A stretch of 64,000 bases of DNA, taken from Halichondria panicea (lineage: Eukaryota > Porifera > Demospongiae > Suberitida > Halichondriidae). A model generated the notes under the pieces. That model had not been told where the DNA came from and did not search any database. It saw only the letters and a program-made list of their open reading frames with translations. Within the stretch, counting starts at the first letter, position 1; each line of letters opens with the position of its first letter. The position numbers were made by a program, and so were the translations under genes. Below, piece by piece: positions 23,640 through 36,300 of this stretch. The stretch lies in contig NC_087383.1 in NCBI RefSeq assembly GCF_963675165.1, forward strand, positions 2,200,979 through 2,264,978, read 5' to 3'.

Positions 23640-25230
23640 ACTCTGAGGATTTTAAAAGTTCATGAGGAAGATGAGCAGATTAACATTCACTTTGGCCCTC
23701 CCAAACATCTTCATGATTGCCAGGCCCTCGTATTGCAGCTGAAGGAGGTCCTGTGTGGGGAGAAGAGAGGGAAGTGAAACACTTCAACTGGTGTATAAGA
23801 CAAAGAATGCATGTATTTGTAAGACAAATGAATACATGTACTTACATACACCGTACAAGCATACCAACACTATACCTGACACAAGGCAGTAAACTTCTTG
23901 AACACTTTACGTACCTACCATCTACCTGTACACACACCCTCACCTGGAGGACCAGCTCCACCTTCTCTATCTGCCTGATGTGATCTCAAACACAACATTT
24001 CCGAATCTGAACCTGGGCGAGTAAGAAAAAATGTTCACATAATTATAGCATAACTTTGCATAAGATCAAGGTCGTAGCAAGAGGTCAGGCTGGTCAGGTT
24101 TTGGCCTAACCACTTTTTGCAGCTGGGTATAGTAATGGTCGTAAATATTGTAAGTGATAATGCGCATGCTGTTTTGGTGAGGAAAAGTGATGGCCTTTTT
24201 CTTAGGTAAAAAATTCACCACTGTATGCAAAAGTTCCAATAGTACAAAAACAGTTGACCTTTAATTGTAAGTTGGCCTGACCACTTTAAAGTTGCTTGCT
24301 ATGCCCCTCCATGAAGATTGGGGCATAAAAATAAGTTAATATAGCCTCACACTGGAGGAATTGTTAAAGTCTAGATTAGTAGTAGAGTCTGAGCTTCAGT
24401 CAAACAGTGGACAAAGTACGTACCAGAGCAATTAATGGCACATGTGATGATTATCATGTTGTTTAATAGAAGTATGCTAGTATAACGGCTACTCAAGTAT
24501 ACGGAGACTCACAGAGTGGGTGGAGCATATCTCCATGAACGCTGATGTATGGATGATTGGCTTGGTCACGTCAGAGTACTTGTTGATACCCAGCCTTCTG
24601 TCCAGGGGGTCCACTGTCGATGCTCGCAAGAACTCTCTGTGGGGGGTACAATGAGTGTATGTATATTCATACCCTCTGCATGGCAACGAAAATAGCTAAT
24701 TTGCAATTTAGATCATACGATACTTTAGTAGAAGGTAGAAACACACATGACCATCATCACATGACCATCATTCGTACATACACACTTTCAACTATTTGAC
24801 CACAAATTCAGTTCTGGTAATCACATTTCTTACTTGATTTCTTGAAGGCTTCCTGAATGCACGGGTTCATTACTGACAGGGCCGCATTCTCAGCCTCAAA
24901 CAGCGCGAAGGTATACAGAAAAACATGATCAACTCTAAACCTACAGATAACCGGACAATTCATGGAAAGTTACGAAAGGGTCAAATTTTCTGCTGATTTG
25001 GCATTTTTTTACCAAAAATTTATGATTATGGTTAAATTGAAAAACAGTCTAGTCCAGTAATGTACATAGATGCAGTGCATATTGTATGCCATAATCTGTA
25101 CAGGTATACTGTACCACTTTTATCACCTGTTGTTTGTAGCACTCGAGTATACCCCATCGGCACACTTCTCTGCTCCAACTCCTTACAGCGATCCAGTGCC
25201 TTCTTGAGCTCTTCCTCCATCACAAGTCTC
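23640..25230 (-). pseudogene. Kinesin-like 3' exons (copy C), best-preserved 3' end
   Basis: Right to left: the coiled-coil exon SAVQERLVMEEELKKALDRC (about 25241-25150), FALFEAENAALSVMNP with QEAFKK (about 24910-24840), REFLRASTVDPLDRRLGINK then YSDVTKPIIHTSAFMEIC (about 24640-24517), IEKVELVLQ (about 23970-23943), and the C-terminal exon DLLQLQYEGLAIMKMF to NLLIFLMNF with a stop (about 23748-23660). All are open and flanked by GT/AG. With the stalk and motor exons further right, this could be the 3' end of one gene running from about 30.8 to 23.6 kb. Lesions in the motor part (see 30160) argue the copy is dead. Confidence 0.5.
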
Positions 25231-25559
25231 TCTTGCACAGCAGACTGGGTAATAGATTGCATGGTGGTCATGTACACACACACAGGTATACAGATACAAC
25301 CATCACAACATCGTGGTGGTTAGCCTCAATTCCAGGCCGCGAAGAGAAAGGCGGCCTGGAATACCTTGTATGCACATGTGCGTACATTACCCCAAAAAGG
25401 GGGTAATCCGTGCATTTGTGGATACTGTCAGTAAAATAAACCGTATACTATTTGTATTTTGAAGTTACGGTCCGTTACATAAAAGTATTGTGCAAATAAA
25501 AAATTATGACTGAGTTCTTACGCCTTTTATTGTATCAAGCCAAGTCTCTACTTAACGAC

Positions 25560-25830
25560 ACTGTAAGGGCATATCTCATGGACACTGATGCAGATGATTG
25601 GTTTGATCACGTCAGAGTACGCGTCGATACCCAGCTATCTGTCCGGGGGGTCCACAGTCGATGCTTGCAGGAAGAACCCTCTGTGGGGGGTACAATGAGA
25701 GTCATAATTATTATTATGATTCAGTTCCGGGAATAAATGTCATAGAAAGTCACTAATTGACTCACCTTTTTTCCAGCCGAGGCAAATGGAGCACAGCTAT
25801 AATAGGTTACGTCTCTGTGGGGCATGTAAA
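25560..25830 (-). pseudogene. Second REFLRAS-type exon block, degraded
   Basis: It is homologous to 20.49-20.76 kb. The CAGCTATCTGTCC tract again gives an in-frame TAG on the minus strand, and the 3' part has small deletions. It follows the sequence of copy C, so two 3'-end blocks are stacked in this interval. Confidence 0.45.
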
Positions 25831-26121
25831 AATTGATTGACTTAAATTGTGTATCAGGTTTTAAGCAACTAATAAGGATTATCACTTATTGAGCGCACAA
25901 TTCCCCGCCCACACACACCTGGTCAGTAGACAGCTGATTGCCTATCCACAACATTGAAGGATTTTATCGCAGCCATGTACTTCATTGTACAGCTGCAAGG
26001 GGAGTGACGTGTGATACAGTGTGATTCAATGAAAGTCAGTACAACACAGTTAGTGTATGTTTACCAAAGAGGTACATGAGATTGTTCTGACAAATCATTC
26101 TTGTACTCTCTAATACACTAA

Positions 26122-26362
26122 CAGGGTTTCATCTAGGATAACAAGTTGGGGGGGGGGGGAGATTTGGGAGTGCGTAAGCGCGTCACAAAATGTTTGGCTA
26201 TGCCCACTTTTTTCTTTTTGAGTTGATTACAACATGCTTAACACAGTTTTAGTTAATCATGCACATTAACTAATGCGGTGACATGTAGTACTAATGTGAT
26301 GATGTCATTATTCTACAACATGGGGGGAAGAACCACCCCCCCCCCCAATAGATGAAACCCTG
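26122..26362. mobile_element. Short MITE with CAGGGTTTCATCTAG ends, long version
   Basis: It has the same ends as 21059-21235 but more internal sequence (about 60 bp around ACAACATGCTTAACACAG). It is probably closer to the original element. Confidence 0.65.
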
Positions 26363-26713
26363 ACTAACTGATACAGTACCAGAAATGCAACCTTTATATG
26401 GGGAAAAAAAACGGGCAATAGTCTCTAGACACAATCGGCATCATGTATTGTGTATTTTGCCTAAGCCATAATCAGTACATACTGTATAGCAGGTCATTTT
26501 CGTGGGATAAAAAATCCGAGACAAAAACATAGGCGTGGTGCAGCAGTGATTTCGTGTGTAAAAATTCCCTTTGCTCCACTGCATTGCACGCGTTCCGGTC
26601 AACCATGCCTACGTTTTCGTGAGTGATAAATATTCGTCAAGGTTTAGCTTGCCCACGGAAACTATACCCAGGACGCTATACGTACGGTACGGTATACTGT
26701 ACCACTTTATCAC

Positions 26714-26867
26714 CTGTTTCAAGTACTCTTCCTTCTCCCGTTACTTTGTAGCACTCGAATATGTCCACCCCGTCCACTGCAGGCACACTGCTCTGCTTCA
26801 ACTCCTTACAGTGATCCAGTGCCTTCTTGAGCTCTTCCTCCATCACAAGTCTCTCTTGCACAGCAGA
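26714..26867 (-). pseudogene. Coiled-coil exon of the kinesin-like gene (copy C)
   Basis: An open 154-nt exon encodes SAVQERLVMEEELKKALDHC then SSVPAVDGVDIFECYKV. Its acceptor and GTGATAAAG donor match the 10.6- and 42.2-kb copies. Confidence 0.55.
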
Positions 26868-26963
26868 CTGGGTAATAGATTGCATGGTGGTCATGTACAC
26901 ACACAGGTATACAGATACAACCATCACAACATCGTGGTAGTGGTACAGTAGTTATAATAAAGG

Positions 26964-27408
26964 TACAGTAGACTCTCGTTATTCCGACTCTCTGAAGTAC
27001 GGCCTGAAATGTGGCCAACTCGCTATTCTGTATACCTGCTGCCCCAAACTAGTAATTTTATACGTATACATTTTGGGTGTGGTTTAGCAGAAAAACTGTG
27101 TGTGGGGGGAGTGGTTGGGGTGTACAATGAGAGGTAGGAAGCGGGATGCTCATGAACACTACAATGAAAGTTATAAAAAAGGTAAACCGTTTTGTGAGCA
27201 AACACAGCTGTGGGATTACATTGTAATAGAGAGGAAATGATTCATTATCTTTATTTATTATCCTCGAGACAAAACCGCAAAATTAGTCATTAATATTCGA
27301 GGTAGGTTGATTATAAGCCGCGGCTATATTCTGAAATGCAAACTACCGCGCTATTCCGGCCAAGTTGCACTGTCGCAAGGGTGGCCGGATTAACGAGAGT
27401 CTACTGTA
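26964..27408. mobile_element. Pogo/Tigger-like MITE, copy 3
   Basis: It has the same TIRs and TA ends. The left terminus here reads CTCGTTATTCC, closer to the right end than in the other copies. Confidence 0.75.
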
Positions 27409-27463
27409 CATGTATTAATTATACAGTATTCACCGAGTGTATACATGTACATGCTAAACTCAC

Positions 27464-29105
27464 ATCTGCCTTGCTGTTGGCCAGTTCCAATTCTCTCACC
27501 AGCTCAGCCATGACACCCGGGTCCATGATTTGAGACCTCTCGAGCAGCTTCTCCTCCAGCTCCCTCAGCAGGTCATCCTCTAGACATTGAATGGTCTCAC
27601 TCTTCTCCTCAACCTGACAGGGGAACATCAATAAGTTGCTGCCAGGTGGAGAATACTCGACATACAATAGTGACGTGCATGTACAGTCAACTACAGAAAA
27701 TCTGGCAATGAAATTTAACGGTATTCTCCCACTTTGAGATAAAGGTCAGCTTAAAGTTGGACTGTAGGTTAGGTATTAAATAGGCATCTGCTATCAGGGT
27801 TGTTGCAATAACTATTATAAAGAGATAGTACGTACGTGTAATCACACAGTACACCATCAGATCGGCTATTCAGAGCATAGATCATACAGTATATACATGA
27901 TCAATTGCTAAATGCTTTGAAATGCAGCTCACTAGCAAAAAAGTAATACCTAGCAAATACGGTAGTAGATCTATTTAAGGCCACTAAACACTGCACATGT
28001 GTATCTCTCACCTCTGTGGGTGGTATAGGAACGAGGGAGGCCCTCTGATACTGTCTAGAGGACTGGATTTCTTCTCACTGCCAATCTAGGAGGTATGAAA
28101 ACAAAATATGCATTTGGTAAAATCTACTCTCAAACAACATTGCACATTGACCATTCCTCCTCTCACCTCCTGCTCGTTCAGGAACATCATGAACCTTTGA
28201 AGGACTCGTCACATGATCTTGGAGCAAAAAGATACGGACTTGGTTGAGGATTTGAGTGTGAGGATAAAGTGAGAGAGGAGGTTGTGGGGGAGGGGCCTCA
28301 GACCAGGGCTGGTGGGACGTAGTGTCACGTGAGAGAAGACTCGGACACATGGTCCTCCGTCTGGACAGCTGCTGTGAGGAGAATGAGAATTGTAAGGCAC
28401 TGGAATTGAACTGTGCACAAGCACAAAATACATGCACTATTTTATTCGTACTACATAACTAACTAAAAATGCTCACCAATAAAACACCACACACCACTTG
28501 GTGTACAACATTTTAACGAATCTAAAAGTATACAAATGAACTTCAGTTCCTCTAGACAACCTGCCCAACCCTCCATATACACACTGGCTGGATCATGCAT
28601 AAAGAAAATGGCATCTATTTTCACAGCGTTTGACCAGCAAACGTATCAGAGAGAATAATCTCACGCCCATATTGCTGATTTGCTTGAAATGCCCACCACC
28701 ATCTTAGCAATGTACCAGCAAGGGGCTTTTGTTGTGAGCATCAATGGTAGGCCATGGCATTCAGTTGCTATTGATGAGTCACATGAAATACAGGTACTCT
28801 CTGATAAGAAGATTTTGTGCAATCAGATCTTAATTAGAAATGGAGGCTCACTATCAAAGCCTATAAGGTGTTAGGTATTCTGAAAATAATTTTCTTCTAC
28901 CAACTAGATCAAAACTATAAAGGAAACAATTTTACTTTTCCCTATAGTGAGATCTCAGCTCTCTCAACTCTGGCGACCAATACTGCTCAAAGACATTTAT
29001 TCTTAAAGTGATTGAGCTCACCTTTGGTAGCGCTGACTTATCACAGCTGTTGGTCCAATTCTCCAGAACTCTGAGCTTCCCCTCGAGGTGCAACTGCAAG
29101 TGACA
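27464..29105 (-). pseudogene. Kinesin-like stalk exons (copy C), with lesions
   Basis: Right to left: LHLEGKLRVLENWTNSCDKS (about 29098-29027); FSFSSQQLSRRRTMCPSLLS (about 28400-28170), which loses frame after WSEAPPP; a block near 28090-28010 that corresponds to the WEEVQSRQYQRASLVPIPPTE exon at 43955-43893 but begins with TGA in place of TGG; and VEEKSETIQCLEDDLLRELE (27613-27464). The stop and frame loss make this copy unlikely to be functional, while the 43-45 kb copy keeps these exons open. Confidence 0.55.
28626..28874 (+). pseudogene. Mobile-element ORF remnant (GRPWHSVAIDE block)
   Basis: The plus-strand frame encodes ADLLEMPTTI...MYQQGAFVVSINGRPW then HSVAIDESHEIQVLSDKKIL. Upstream bases (TTTGACCAGCAAACGTATCAG) encode the same domain but are frame-shifted. 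The FVVSINGRPWHSVAIDE wording is what I recall from repeated ORFs of cnidarian and sponge genomes linked to mobile elements. It is also at 37310-37450 and 44587-44850. It lies in an intron-sized gap of the kinesin-like gene. Confidence 0.45.
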
Positions 29106-30159
29106 GAAGAGAAAATAGCTCCAATAATATTATACAATAATTAGTAGTATAGACACTGAAAGAGCAGATTACAAGGGACATAATTATTGCAGTGCTTATA
29201 ATTATAGCTGCTCAAAGTGGTCATAAAGCTTCAACAGAACAACCAACCTGTATATTAAAATAGATGCATGTACCCTGGGAGCAATGCAGACGTCAATCAG
29301 TGAAGTATTTATTAACAGCTGTAGGCACACACTTGCCCAACCCACCACCAGAGAGGACACCCTGATAGTGCCATCACTGTGTTCCTCATCTCTAACCCTG
29401 CTTTCAATGGTCAGCTTGTAAATCGAGGTATGGGAAAAACGCTCCAATGTAAACACTGAAAGAGTAGTACTTCAGAAACAGACATACAGGTTGGTTGTCC
29501 TATATTGCAGTGCTTGTAATTATAGCTAATACAAGGGTGTTCAGCCATGCAAAGTAGACTACCTTACCATAACAACCAATCGTGATCCATTAATCTAAAC
29601 ATCTTCATACATACAAAATTCAGTCCATAATAAAAGAGAGTGAGTATCGAGCGTATATCGTTACTTGCATCAGATGTATTCGGAGTGTAACATTATACCT
29701 GTCTGAACAACTTGTGGCATAAAATGTTTCTGCCTTGAGGTAAGTAGCGGCTTCGGGTACTCGGATTGTTTGGTTAAAAAGCAGGAAGTTACGTCACTTT
29801 CCGAATACATTTGACGCAAGGTAATGCTACGTTGGATACTCCCTCTCTTTTATTATGGACTCTTGCTATTAGCGGCCTCTCAAAACTGGTAAGAAACTTA
29901 AGCAACTGTAATCACATGACGTACGTACATGTACCGACACCATTTTATGAAGGAGAGAGTATAATTATACAAAGCAGTACATTCAGCGTGGGATTAATAT
30001 AAGGACTGCACATTTCCATGCAGTGCATACTGTAGAATGTAACTATAGTAACTCACACGGTTCATTCTGACAACTTAATTTGATATGATCTTCATCAAAA
30101 AAGCAACGGGAAGTTTTACTTGATTGGCTACTGTATCAGCTTGTCCCAAAACTGCTCAC

Positions 30160-30807
30160 CCGTGGCACCTGTTGCACTTACACGCTCTGACCAGCCAGGT
30201 CAACCAGGCTCTGAACACAGAGAAGGAGGTAAAATCATCATAATAACAATAGCTTATATGTACATTTACACATACATAGTCTGTACGTGTAGATCAAATT
30301 AAAGCAAAATAGTCGACCTAGTGTGTTCACAGCTGTAGGCACACACTTGCCCAACCCCACTCACCAGAGAGGACACCCTGATAGTAGTGCCATCACTGAG
30401 TTCCTCATCTCTAACCCTGCTTTCAATGGTCAGTTTGAATATTGTGTGTGATCTGGAGTTGTGCTCGGTAGATCCAAATGTCTGGTTCTCTGAGCAGAAG
30501 AGATTATACACATTACCAGCACATCAGGTGCACAGGCAGCATGCATGTACATGTACACACAAGGCTAAGTCTGAGAGCTCACACTAGGGCAGACCAACAG
30601 TGGCTGTAATAAAGAGGTGACATGCTAACACAGGTTGCATGAAACCAACCCTATGGAGACTGGGCCATTAACCTGGCTATAGGGTGATCACATTAGACAG
30701 ACAGGTTCACAAAGGTGCACAAGTGATAGTGACTTACTCTCCCCGATCTCAATGAGACTAGTAAATATCTTGGGGAGGGAAATCGGCTCCTCAGACAACC
30801 CAACCAA
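30160..30807 (-). pseudogene. Kinesin-7/CENP-E-like motor-domain exons, frame-shifted (unit 3)
   Basis: There are three minus-strand exons: 30807-30738 (LVGLSEEPISLPKIFTSLIE), 30489-30365 (TFGSTEHNSRSHTIFKLTIE, the kinesin switch I NxxSRSH motif) and 30210-30160 (switch II, SLVDLAGSE region). The exon joins are in phase between the first two. In the third, GACCTGGCTGGTCAGAG lacks one G compared with GACCTGGCTGGGTCAGAG at 46 kb, which breaks the frame inside the invariant DLAGSE. No P-loop exon (GxxxxGKT) is visible to the right before NLR3. This is a truncated, disabled motor fragment. A second, diverged switch I-like exon lies at about 29456-29360. Confidence 0.75.
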
Positions 30808-30849
30808 CTTATGAGTTAGCCTAGCTTGCACTAATTTAAAGCCCTATTG

Positions 30850-31370
30850 ATTATTAGTCATAAAAGTGCAACAAAAGCTGTGCTGCCTAGCAGCAGCCAT
30901 TGTGAACTTTGACCGCTTTGGAGATACATAATTATGGCAGGAAATGCAACTTCTGTTTCCTATAATTATTGGACCAAAGCTAATTCTCCAGAGGTGCACA
31001 CTTAATACACGGCAATCAGAGAGTGCAAAAACTCAACTCTGCAGTTCTGGTACTGTAAGACCTCTAATTAAGGTGACCCTCCAAATATGCGACACTCTCG
31101 AGCTTAGGTAATTTTCTGACTTCTACGACAGCTACGTTGACAATTATGTTTTAATGTCGCGTCCTAAATGATGTAAATATAGCCACACCCTAGCATCGTT
31201 TTTGGAAAACACGTTCTAGAAATTGAGGCAAGTATAGACTGAGTAGAGCTATCCATAATCAGATACGACATCAGGTTTTTAACATAATTGTTCAACCTCC
31301 AAAAGAAGCGACATCTGGCTTCGTAATTAGTTAAAAAAAGTGTCGCTTTAATTAAAGGTCTTACGGTAAT
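30850..31370. other. Intergenic stretch, no gene recognised
   Basis: This stretch is shared with about 46750-47260 at high identity. It contains a Tyr/Lys-poor AT-rich region with TTAATTAAAGGTCTTACGGT, also near 15.78 kb. The site near 31080 matches the empty position of the MULE-type MITE found at 15335. Confidence 0.5.
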
Positions 31371-31379
31371 CACATTTCT

Positions 31380-31615
31380 TACTTGAATACGTCGGGTTCA
31401 TTACTGACAGGGCAGCATTCTCAGCCTCAAACTGTGCAAAGGAACAGAACAGAGCATGATCCACGACCTTACAAGGTAACTTAAACCAACAGATTAACCA
31501 GACAATATTATTGATGAACCAGACAATAATCTATGGCTGATCAATTGACTCACCCTCTTTCCATTCGGAGAATGCTGTAATACTTTAGCAATGGAGCCAG
31601 GTTTTGTCTCTGTTG
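31380..31615 (-). pseudogene. Exon-like blocks next to NLR3
   Basis: About 31610-31555 encodes ETKPGSIAKVLQHSPNGKR before GTGAGTCA, and about 31440-31380 encodes FAQFEAENAALSVMNP. Both are open here, as in the 47-kb copy. Their place 5' to the motor fragment does not fit one continuous gene, so they probably belong to another truncated copy. Confidence 0.35.
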
Positions 31616-31671
31616 GGTATGTGAACAGTGAAAATCAAATATCTTTGGTGGATGTGGATGTGGTCTGCAAA

Positions 31672-31702
31672 AAAAGTGGGTGTCTGAGATACACCCACTT
31701 TT
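31672..31702. promoter_or_regulatory. Truncated inverted repeat upstream of NLR3
   Basis: The right arm (31684-31702) is complete, but the left arm has lost ATCTCAG and the spacer, leaving AAAAGTGGGTGT joined to CTGAGATACACCCAC. The full hairpin is present at the other three genes, so this is a deletion specific to NLR3. Confidence 0.6.
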
Positions 31703-31785
31703 TTTGCAAGTCATGCAAAAACAACACACAAATATATTTCAGAGAGAGCTAGAGCTAGCTGCAAGGCACAGATTTATTTGCTGGA

Positions 31786-34713
31786 ATGGCCACTAAAGAG
31801 CAGAACCAAGGTATAAAGACAGTCATGTTTACTACAAAGGATAAACACAATGATTGCTAAAGCATAAAACCCTCAATGGTGATTGCTAACCTTGTGTGCT
31901 TGCTTATCTATCTTCAGAGCTCACAATTGATGATCTGAAGACAGAAATGAAACTGACTGATGAGCAGCTCAATACAGCAATAAAGGAACCAGATCTACCC
32001 GAGTTAGCAGCATGTTTCGACAATGTTCACAATGGCTATCTTGAAAAACTGGAGCTCTCACCTGGAGAACAAACTGACGTGAGGACTAGAGCATTTGTAG
32101 ATGGCACTCTGGCAGGAATGTTGCTGGCTTTGAAATTCTGGATACTAACCAACGGACTAGATGCCACTTTCCAAGCTCTGCTACTCATCATACTCTCCCT
32201 ACTCAAAGAAGACGTTGCTGTTCGAGTGTGCAAGTACTTGTCTGACAAATGTGAGTCTGTCATGTGAGAGTGTGGTCATTGTGGTACCATACGTTGTGGG
32301 AGTGATTGCAACCAAATAAGGGACTCTTCAACTTAATTGCTATTGTTACACATACAGTTCTCTTTTACTATCACCAGGAATGGTACTCACCTATTGTTTT
32401 GTTTCCCCAGACTGCACCACCTCGTGTCCCCCCTCCCGAGAGAGGGTCCTGCTGAACCACAAGCTGTCTTCGTACAGGGACTATCTACAAAGTTTCTACA
32501 GAGCACAAGTATCCACATCATCCACACAATGGCCTCCTGTCCCAACAAACAAAGTCTTCAAACTGGCCATGATTCAGAAGGAGAAAATACAGAGAGGAAG
32601 AATCGACGATGAATTTGTTAAACTAACAATTACGGGGAAAATTGATGACATTTTACTTTTAAAGACTCCTGTTAACTTGACTAAGATTTTCTCTGAGATT
32701 GGGGATAGACGAAACTTTGTGTTGATTGAAGGAGCTCCCGGCTCTGGCAAGAGCACCCTTGCTCTACACATCTGTCAGGAGTGGGCAAAGGGGAAACTGT
32801 TCCAAGAGTTCAATATTGCAATCCTCGTGAAACTGAGAGATCCCCTCGTTAGAGAAGCAAAGACAATTGCTGACATACTTCCCTGCATTGATACGGCCGT
32901 GGCTAACGAGACAGAGGCAGAAATAAAATCACTGTATGGCAAAGGTGTACTGTGGGTGCTGGATGGATGGGACGAGCTTCCTTCTGACCTCCCTAGAGAC
33001 TCAATCATCAACAAACTAATCCGACTAGACATGTCACAAAAAGGAGCCCTACACGAATCAGCTGTGATTGTAACATCTCGACCGTCATCTTCGGCTGAGC
33101 TCCACCCACGTGTATCGTCCAGGGTGGAAGTGTTGGGGTTCACTCCACATCAACTAGAACAGTATTTTACCGAGTGTCTGAATGGTGACTCACAAGCTGT
33201 GCATACTCTATTGGAGAGAATTCGAGAGAACCCAGTGGTAGAAGGTAGCTGTTACCTCCCCCTCAATGCTTCCATCATCGTTAATTGCTTCCTTTCTGAC
33301 AACCACTCCCTCCCAACATCCAACCACGGGATATTCACCACAGTTGTCCAGAGCTCTCTCAAGAGATACCTCAAGGAGAAGTTGGGGAAGACCACTCCAG
33401 TGGGAGACATCACATCCCCAGACTCACTGCCCTCGGAAATTAGAACACAGACCGTACAAATGTGTCAACTTGCATATCATGGGATCGAACAAAATAAAGC
33501 GACATTTACTGATGGTGATTTGGCTGCTCTTTGCATTCCGAAGGAGATTTCAAACGTTGGATTGTTACAAACTGTTCCCAGTATCATTAGCGATGGTGAT
33601 CTGGTTTACTACTGCTTTCTCCACCTGTCTATTCAAGAGCTACTGGCAGCAATCCACATCTCTCTCATGCCTCCCAAGCAACAAATTTCTGTATTCCAGA
33701 AGCTCTTCGGGAATCCTCGATTCAGTGCAGTCTTCCAGTTTTACGCTGGTATCACCAAACTGAGAACTAGTAGACCAATCCTCAGCTTGCTACCTCGATT
33801 CTTGTGTCCAGTTCCAGCCACTGTTTTTGATCTGGTCAGAAAGGTTGTCAAAAATAAGCCGACGATCTTTTTGTTGTCCCTCATCAATTGTTTATACGAA
33901 GCTGAAGACTCGCAACTGTGTTTGTTTGTGGCTAATCTTCTTAATCACAATCTAGATCTTAATCACACTACAATGAATCCTATTGACTGCCTCTCTGTTG
34001 GATATTTCGCATCAGCTTGTTCCAATAGCAGTAATGGATTCACACTTAGCCTCATCAATTGCTCTATTGGTGACCAAGGCTGCAAATTTCTGGCCCGAGG
34101 ACTCTCCAAGTGTCCCAACTCTAATAATGATATTCCTACAGAAGGGATACACATCGCTGAGATTATCGAGAACACTAGTTCAATATCTGAATTGGATTTG
34201 TCTAATAATGCCATTGGTAACAGTGGACTTTGCGAACTCTGTGCGGCCTTGTCCACTAACACATCATTAAAGACACTGATCCTGGCTAATTGCTCACTAA
34301 CAATATCAGACGACAATGGAGCTGCCCTCTATCAACTTCTGAATACAAACAATTCCCTCAAATATCTTAATTTGTCTGAAAACACAGTGACTAGCTGTCG
34401 TCACATTGCTGCTGGACTAGCAGTCAATAAGACTCTGAGAATATTGTACTTGTATAAGTGTGAACTGACTGATCAGAGTATCGAGGAGCTATCAACTGGA
34501 CTGATCAACAAGATTGAAGCACTGTGCATTCATATTAATGCCTCAATAACAGAAGATGGAATGAAGACGCTTGCCAGACATCTAACCACCCACTGCTCTG
34601 AACTGACATGGTTGTGGATACCCAGCCACCTAAGATCCTGTATCGAGACAGTATTCAGGGACACTAACAAAGAGAGGAAGAGAAATGGACTACCCGAGAT
34701 TGATGTGTGGTAA
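31786..34713 (+). CDS. NLR3: Death-NACHT-LRR immune receptor
   Basis: The exons are 31786-31810, 31918-32250 and 32411-34713, all in phase, 886 aa. The Death domain is close to NLR1 and NLR4. The NACHT has GAPGSGKST and VLWVLDGWDEL. Between Walker A and B it carries the DTAVANETEAEIKSLYGKG form also seen in NLR2, not the STHASQIG form of NLR1. A basic linker before the LRRs is shortened to VVKNKPTIFLLS. The LRR face differs from the paralogues at the x positions of LxLxxC. After the stop, ACCCGAGATTAATTATGTTT repeats the 3' coding end of NLR2, suggesting a partial duplication of the 3' end. A TIR element begins 56 bp after the stop. Confidence 0.9.
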
Positions 34714-34768
34714 TTGTTGTTTACCCGAGATTAATTATGTTTATTAATTGATTGATTATTAATTGTTA

Positions 34769-35899
34769 TTATGCCTCGAGGCGTAGCCGCATGAGGGATA
34801 GGGTAAAGCTGACTGTGTGTGTACGTATGTCTGTGTGTCTGTGTGTCTGTTCCAGCTGTAACTGCTCAACGGTTGCAATGCGACGAAAACTAACAGCTTC
34901 TATAGGCTTCTAGCCACGTTCTCTTGGATTTTGATTCGTGGATTTGCAAACTAAAGCTTCTTTCTCGAGTTATGGCTAGTTTGACTCACATTGAAGGCTG
35001 TTGCAGTCTCTTCAGAATCTTTCATAGCATCATCTGTCCGCACAAACTTTCTATTTAACATATGAGTTAGCCTTGCACTAAAGCGCTAGCTTTTTGTTAG
35101 CTACAATACTCAGAAAATATCTGTTAAAACAGCTAGCTAGCAGTTAGCCATTTGTGAAATTGATCTCTTTGGACACACCCTTTAATTATTCCTGTGTATG
35201 TAATGCGCATGCGCGCTCATTCCCCACGTGTGAGAAAATAATAATATCCAAGATCCAGATCCAGATCCTCCTGGCAGAATCATCTTTGTCTTGAAGGCCT
35301 GGTAAGCCACAAAACACTACCATAATTATAACAATATAGATAACAATATGCATGTACACAGGTCTTTTCTTCTTAGATATTATATACACTGAACTACAGA
35401 TCTTGGAAGAATCAATTTTCTTCTTTCTTGAGGTTCTAGTAAGCCACATAATACAACAATAGATGCATGTAAATAAGTCTTTTCTTCTCAGTGACTTTAT
35501 ATAGATAAGCTAACTTTAATATAAAATTCATTATAGAAACTAATATAACACTCTAATACTTTTCAGCGAAAGCAAAAACATGGCGAGAGGCATTAGCACA
35601 GCGCCAGCTTGAACACTAGTTCATACAGTTTTGACAATTGATTTTAATTAATTCTGCCATAATGCATTCAATGACAATTTAAATGCATAGAGAAAAGTAG
35701 TGAAGTATTATATACTAGTATATATAATTATGTTAGACACTATAAAAACAAAATTAATGTTGTTAATTAATTACAACTTGTCAATAGCACAGCAATAACA
35801 AAGGCTTCTCCTTGGTAACAATAACAGACACACAGACACACGCACGCGCACACAGTCAGCTTTACCGTATCCCTCGTGCGGCTACGCCTCGAGGCATAA
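34769..35899. mobile_element. 1.1-kb TIR element in the 3' region of NLR3
   Basis: The left end is TTATGCCTCGAGGCGTAGCC and the right end its complement (CCTCGAGGCATAA at 35887-35899). The inverted repeats extend about 50 bp through GGTAAAGCTGACTGTGTG. The interior has no credible ORF. A second copy without its left end lies at 62339-63426. Extra copies of the right terminus are stacked at 36300-36390. Confidence 0.75.
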
Positions 35900-35989
35900 C
35901 AAGGGCTTCTCCTTGGTAATAATGATAAATGCTCACATCCACAGTAAATTGTCAATGAACACAAAGCAATTTGCTAGTGAAAATCCAAT

Positions 35990-36262
35990 TTAACGCTCTG
36001 ATGCCTTTTGTTCATATAATTATGAGGAAGATGAGCAAATTAACGTTCACTTTAGCCCTCCCAAACATCTTCTAAACATCTTCATGATTGCCAGGCCCTC
36101 GTATTGCAGCTGAAGGAGGTCCTGTGTGGGGAGAAGAGAGGGCAGTGAAACACTTCAACTGGTGTAAGACAAATGAATACATGTACTTACATACACTGTA
36201 CAAGCACAACACTATATACCTGACACAAGGCAGTAATTTTTTTCTTCTCCTTGGTAATGATA

Positions 36263-36300
<38 letters not shown>

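Noticed and set aside
35186-35449. 87-codon minus-strand ORF repeated at 62712-62975
   Set aside because: It lies inside the TIR element and is repeated only with it; low complexity, no family.
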